NCBI GenBank assembly: GCA_964514665.1
Contig: CAZESH010000223.1
Span: forward strand, 1 to 7,438
From: CAZESH01 sp964514665
Lineage (GTDB): Bacteria; Bacillota; Bacilli; Paenibacillales; KCTC-25726
Direction of reading: 5' to 3'
Length of the DNA stretch: 7,438 bases
Shown one piece after another: positions 4,568-7,438 of this stretch; the stretch's first letter is position 1; each line of letters starts with the position of its first letter. Under the pieces are notes generated by a model. That model was not told where the DNA came from and made no database searches. It saw only the letters and a program-made list of their open reading frames with translations. The position numbers and the translations under genes are program-made.

Positions 4568-5170
4568 ATGAGAAAGCGTACAATCGTCCTTATCCTGCTC
4601 GCTGCCGGCGTGCTTGCTTTGCTTGTTTTCCACCAGTCCTTATTGCAAAAGATGGCGGATTACCTGATCGTGAAGGACAACGCGGTCAAAAGCGACGTGA
4701 TCATCGTCTTGGGCGGAGAAACGGATGGGGAACGCACGGAGAAGGCTGTGCAGCTGTATAAAGCCGGCTATGCGCCGAGGCTGCTGTTCTCGGACGGGAC
4801 GCAATTATCCTGGAGGACGCAGGCGATCGACGAGATGGTCGCTTTGGCGGCAAAACTGGGTGTTCCGGCCTCGGCCATCGTGAAGGAACAGAAATCCCGA
4901 AGCACCTACGAAAATGCGCTGTATACAAAGGAAATTTTGCAGCAGCATCATTGGAACTCTGCTGTCGTAGTAACAACGGTTTGGCATACAAGACGGAGCC
5001 AATGGATTTTCGACAAGGTATATCGGAGCAGCGGGATCAAGCTGACTTATGCGGGCGCCGCCGATCATCAGATTTCAGATTACAGCGGCTGGTGGAAGGA
5101 CTCGGAAAAGCAGCAAACCATCCTCACGGAATGGGCCAAACTGGTGGTCTATCGGATTCGTTATGTTTAA
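4568..5170 (+). CDS. YdcF family membrane-anchored protein (DUF218, SanA/ElyC-like)
   Basis: An N-terminal basic MRKR is followed by one hydrophobic segment (residues about 5-20), giving a single membrane anchor with the rest outside. The soluble part has the DUF218 landmarks: VIIVLGGETDGERTEKAVQLYKAGYAPRLLFSDG, then EQKSRSTYENALYTKEIL with the conserved Ser-Thr-x-Glu-Asn, and VVTTVWHTRRSQWIFDKV. SanA and ElyC relatives affect envelope integrity and the lipid-carrier/peptidoglycan pathway; the biochemical reaction is not known. The ATG at 4568 is preferred because it begins a typical anchor; GAGGTG (4559-4564) is close, only 3 bases away, and a GTG at 4562 would add two residues. Length (200 residues) is normal. 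The CpsB-like gene follows after 58 bases with no strong terminator, so the two are probably cotranscribed, consistent with a role near polysaccharide or wall synthesis. Confidence 0.85.
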   Translation: MRKRTIVLILLAAGVLALLVFHQSLLQKMADYLIVKDNAVKSDVIIVLGGETDGERTEKAVQLYKAGYAPRLLFSDGTQLSWRTQAIDEMVALAAKLGVPASAIVKEQKSRSTYENALYTKEILQQHHWNSAVVVTTVWHTRRSQWIFDKVYRSSGIKLTYAGAADHQISDYSGWWKDSEKQQTILTEWAKLVVYRIRYV

Positions 5171-5228
5171 AACTATACCCGTGGTTCGCTAGACGGTAAG
5201 ATTATTTTTTTCATGGGAGGAGTACAGC

Positions 5229-5951
5229 ATGATAGATATTCACTGTCATATCCTGCCGGGTGTCGACGACGGCTCGCAAAGCATGGATGAATCGCTGGAG
5301 ATGGCGCGCTATGCGGTCAAAGAAGGCATTCATACGATCATAGCAACTCCGCATCACGGGAACGGCACCTGGGAGAATGAAGCCAATCTGGTTTTTGAAA
5401 AAGTGGAGAGGTTGAACGCCGAGTTGGATAAAAACAACATCCCCCTCAAGGTGCTGCCGGGGCAGGAGGTAAGGGTGCGCAAGCAAGTCCTGGAGGAATG
5501 CCGCTCCGGAAGGACCATCCCGCTCAATATGTCGCGCTATATCTTGATTGAATTTTCCTTCACCGAGCTGCCTGAGCGAATAGATGAGTTATTTGACCAG
5601 CTGCGTTCCCGAAACTTGATCCCGATCATCGCCCACCCCGAACGCTATCCTTATATCGTCGAAAATCCGCAAATCCTCACCCGCCTTGTCTCCCAAGGTT
5701 CTTTGAGCCAGGTTACGGCCCAATCGCTGACTGGCTCCTTCGGTCCGCAGCTGCAGGCGATCTCTCTGGAGCTGTGCCGCCGCAACCTCGTCCACCTCAT
5801 CGCCTCGGATGCGCATAATGTGAAGACGCGACCTTTTGAATTGAAGGAGGCTTATGAAACGGTAGAGGAAAAATTGGGGGCGGTTTATAAAAGTTATTTC
5901 TTGAGAAATGCAAGGCATGTGCTGGATAACACGCTGATGACCATAGGATGA
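5229..5951 (+). CDS. ywqE: CpsB/YwqE-type protein-tyrosine phosphatase (PHP fold)
   Basis: This 240-residue protein shows the full metal-binding set of the PHP-fold tyrosine phosphatases: MIDIHCHILPGVDDG (H5, H7, D13, D14), ATPHH (H42, H43), LPGQEVRV (E80), IIAHPERY (H136, R139) and IASDAHN (D194, H196). Family members are Mn-dependent, cytoplasmic, and dephosphorylate the tyrosine-rich tail of the bacterial tyrosine kinases that control export and chain length of capsular and exopolysaccharides (CpsB in streptococci, YwqE in Bacillus). GGGAGGAG (5215-5222) lies 6 bases before ATG, so the start is firm. No cognate BY-kinase (CpsC/CpsD-type) is seen in this window, and it would be expected close by. 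Its place between the ydcF-like gene and a CapD/EpsC-type gene supports the polysaccharide role. Confidence 0.93.
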   Translation: MIDIHCHILPGVDDGSQSMDESLEMARYAVKEGIHTIIATPHHGNGTWENEANLVFEKVERLNAELDKNNIPLKVLPGQEVRVRKQVLEECRSGRTIPLNMSRYILIEFSFTELPERIDELFDQLRSRNLIPIIAHPERYPYIVENPQILTRLVSQGSLSQVTAQSLTGSFGPQLQAISLELCRRNLVHLIASDAHNVKTRPFELKEAYETVEEKLGAVYKSYFLRNARHVLDNTLMTIG

Positions 5952-6010
5952 AGCTTGTGGAGAAAAGAAGGAGCGGCAGAATAATACTCAAGCTCATCTG
6001 CATTGAAAAG

Positions 6011-6074
6011 CTCCTGCTAAAGCGATTTGCTTGACTTGCTTTCCAAGTATTCCGAAGCGGATAAGCAGCAGGAG
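6011..6074. repeat. 8-bp inverted repeat with nested short arms
   Basis: CTCCTGCT (6011-6018) and AGCAGGAG (6067-6074) are perfect complements around 48 bases, and TGCTT / AAGCA arms nest inside. No T-run follows, so it is not a standard terminator. It overlaps a frame-broken coding remnant and may be only a property of that sequence. Confidence 0.4.
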
Positions 6075-6148
6075 AAATCCAACGCAATCGCCGAGGACTG
6101 GCCCGTGTTGCCGACATTAAAGCGAATGCCGAGGCGCTTGTGAAGTAG
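6024..6148 (+). pseudogene. possible frame-broken remnant of an unknown gene's 3' end
   Basis: In the frame of 6024 the sequence reads DLLDLLSKYSEADKQQEK, then SNAIAED up to about 6098. The next frame, from 6098, continues LARVADIKANAEALVK to a TAG at 6146. Joined across a single-base loss near 6096-6098 they make one smooth, helix-forming, coding-like C-terminus, whereas either frame alone becomes unnatural or stops (upstream TAA at 6018). I do not recognise the family. It may equally be chance in a non-coding gap. Confidence 0.3.
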
Positions 6149-6175
6149 CGTACATGGCGGAATGGCCCCCTGCAG

Positions 6176-6194
6176 AAAAAAATTACATTTTTTT
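6176..6194. other. A7/T7 AT-rich inverted repeat
   Basis: AAAAAAAT (6176-6183) and ATTTTTTT (6187-6194) are perfect complements separated by three bases. It lies about 75 bases upstream of the -10 box at 6268. It could be intrinsically curved DNA near the promoter or a remnant of a terminator. The rest of the 5952-6313 gap shows only the coding remnant and the promoter. Confidence 0.35.
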
Positions 6195-6264
6195 CATTGT
6201 GAGCCGAATATTGTCCTGATATACTTGATTAATGTCTGAAAATATCGGATTTTGTCCCAAAACC

Positions 6265-6273
6265 TGCTATAAT
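6265..6273 (+). promoter_or_regulatory. extended -10 promoter of the CapD/EpsC-type gene
   Basis: TGCTATAAT at 6265-6273 is a perfect extended -10 (TGN plus TATAAT). The -35 position (TCGGAT, 6245-6250, 17-base spacer) is poor, as is common for extended -10 promoters. The ATG follows 40 bases later. This gives the gene its own start of transcription, separate from the phosphatase gene upstream. Confidence 0.65.
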
Positions 6274-6313
6274 ACAATTAACTCTAGTCCAAGAAGTTTT
6301 CGGGGGTTGTGAT

Positions 6314-7438
6314 ATGAGTAAACTTACAAGGAAATTCATCTTAATTATTGTGGATATGCTAATAGCGGGAATTTCCGTGTATGCCGCATACCAGCTTCGA
6401 TTCGACAATGGCGTGCCATCGCCGCATGCAGAGCAAATTACGATCGTCTCCATAGGCTTTGCAGCAATCATCTTAAACTTGAATTTGTTTTTCAGAATAT
6501 ATAAGCGAGTCTGGAGATATGCGGGCGTTCATGACATCTTGTCGATCGGATGGGCGGCCGCTTCCGGGAGTCTGGCGTATTTTCTGGTTGTGAATATCTC
6601 TCATTGGATGGGATGGACAAGCTATCTGATCCCGAGAAGTATTTACTTGATGGCCGGCATTATGACCTTTATGGGCATATCGGTTTCAAGATTGGTCTGG
6701 CGCATGCTGCTTGATTATTCTCCGTCCGGAAAAGCACATCAGCGACGGGCCATGATTATAGGAGCGGGCAATGCGGGATTGATTGTCGTTCGGGAATTAA
6801 AGCAGAAGAACGCGGAGATTGTGCCCGTTGTGTTCGTGGATGACGACATCAACAAGAAGGGACTGGAAGCACTTGGCGTTCCGGTTAAAGGGCAGCGCAA
6901 GGATATTCCGGAGCTGGTGCTGCGTTATCAGATTACGGATATTATTGTGGCGCTCCCTTCCGCCTCGAAAACAGAAATCTCGCAGATTCTGGAGCAGTGC
7001 AAGACGACAAAATGCAAAATCAAAATCATGCCGAGAATGTCCGATCTCATCAATGGCCGCATAACGGTCAGCAGCATCCGGGAGGTCAGCATCGAGGATC
7101 TGTTGGGCAGGGATCCGGTGAATTTGGATCTTAAGGAAATAGACGCATACATAGAGGGTAAAACGGTAATCGTGACGGGAGCCGGGGGATCGATCGGTTC
7201 GGAGTTGTGCCGGCAAATCGTTTCGCATCAACCGAAATTGCTAGTTTTGTTAGGTCATGGAGAGAACAGCATCTATCATATTGAAAAAGAGCTCCGCAAG
7301 AAAGCTCCGGAGCTGCACTTGGAAGCGGTCATAGCGGATGTGAAAGATAAAGGCAGGATGGACGGCGTTTTCGAACAATTCCGCCCGCAAGTGGTGTTCC
7401 ATGCGGCAGCCCACAAGCATGTGCCGCTGATGGAGAGC
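6314..7438 (+). CDS. membrane-bound nucleotide-sugar 4,6-dehydratase/epimerase, CapD/EpsC/PglF family (3' partial)
   Basis: The frame runs open to the right edge: 375 codons of a family that is usually about 600. The N-terminal part has about four hydrophobic segments (near 8-28, 43-62, 76-95 and 108-125) with the loop FFRIYKRVWRYAG. A first Rossmann-like domain follows, with MIIGAGNAG at 147-154 and PVVFVDDD. A linker reads IKIMPRMSDLINGRI and REVSIEDLLGRDPVNLD. The catalytic SDR domain then begins at about 283 with TVIVTGAGGSIGSELCRQI (NAD(P) glycine motif) and continues GHGENSIYHIEKEL, IADVKDK and FHAAAHKHVPLMES. The catalytic Tyr/Lys region lies beyond the window. Members convert UDP-GlcNAc to 4-keto-6-deoxy sugars at the inner membrane face for capsule, EPS or glycan synthesis. 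The start is ATG 6314, after a G-rich but imperfect ribosome binding site (GGGGG, 6302-6306). It is probably the first gene of a downstream polysaccharide operon. Confidence 0.93.
   Translation, partial: MSKLTRKFILIIVDMLIAGISVYAAYQLRFDNGVPSPHAEQITIVSIGFAAIILNLNLFFRIYKRVWRYAGVHDILSIGWAAASGSLAYFLVVNISHWMGWTSYLIPRSIYLMAGIMTFMGISVSRLVWRMLLDYSPSGKAHQRRAMIIGAGNAGLIVVRELKQKNAEIVPVVFVDDDINKKGLEALGVPVKGQRKDIPELVLRYQITDIIVALPSASKTEISQILEQCKTTKCKIKIMPRMSDLINGRITVSSIREVSIEDLLGRDPVNLDLKEIDAYIEGKTVIVTGAGGSIGSELCRQIVSHQPKLLVLLGHGENSIYHIEKELRKKAPELHLEAVIADVKDKGRMDGVFEQFRPQVVFHAAAHKHVPLMES

Noticed and set aside
5171..5228. Terminator or separate promoter between the ydcF-like and CpsB-like genes
   Set aside because: Only a 4-bp CCGT/ACGG stem before a T-rich stretch is present and no properly spaced -35/-10 pair, so it is too weak to call.
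6797..7231. 144-codon minus-strand frame opposite the CapD/EpsC-type gene
   Set aside because: It is antisense to an unmistakable dehydratase/epimerase coding region with intact motifs.

Overview
The window looks like a chromosomal segment from a Bacillales bacterium, most likely Paenibacillus or a close relative. The reasons are strong purine-rich ribosome binding sites, frequent TTG and GTG starts, sigma-A type promoters, a mid-range GC content that varies from gene to gene, and exopolysaccharide genes of the YwqE/EpsC type. This assignment is inferred from style and gene families; there is no marker gene here.

The left third (1-2455) is accessory DNA. It opens with the 3' part of a gene for a probable PD-(D/E)XK-type nuclease fold joined to a C-terminal winged helix. 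A ~52-bp-period repeat array follows. Next come a small unknown gene and a GNAT acetyltransferase, which resemble a toxin-antitoxin pair in layout. Beyond them are a structured stretch ending in a strong intrinsic terminator, a decayed second copy of the first gene, and a second, longer array of the same ~52-bp repeat. The GNAT pair is therefore bracketed by two direct copies of a 'nuclease gene plus repeat array' unit, one of them dead.

The middle (2456-4385) holds a GC-rich sugar-phosphate isomerase/epimerase-like TIM-barrel gene. After it comes a complete MntA/HepT (nucleotidyltransferase/HEPN) toxin-antitoxin operon with its own promoter. The operon is possibly trailed by a 35-codon ORF and is closed by a perfect 11-bp terminator stem.

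The right third (4487-7438) is a cell-envelope and exopolysaccharide region, all on the plus strand. It contains a membrane-anchored YdcF/DUF218 protein, a CpsB/YwqE-type PHP-fold tyrosine phosphatase, a gap with a frame-broken gene remnant, and the first 375 codons of a membrane-bound CapD/EpsC-type nucleotide-sugar dehydratase/epimerase that runs off the right edge. The phosphatase and dehydratase are typical of the front of a capsule/EPS locus, so more polysaccharide genes are expected to the right.

The most unusual material is the paired nuclease-gene/repeat units with A/B alternating repeats. Next are the atypical small-ORF/GNAT pair and the HepT variant, which has Lys in place of the usual Arg of the HEPN motif and an A8 tract that sets its C-terminus.
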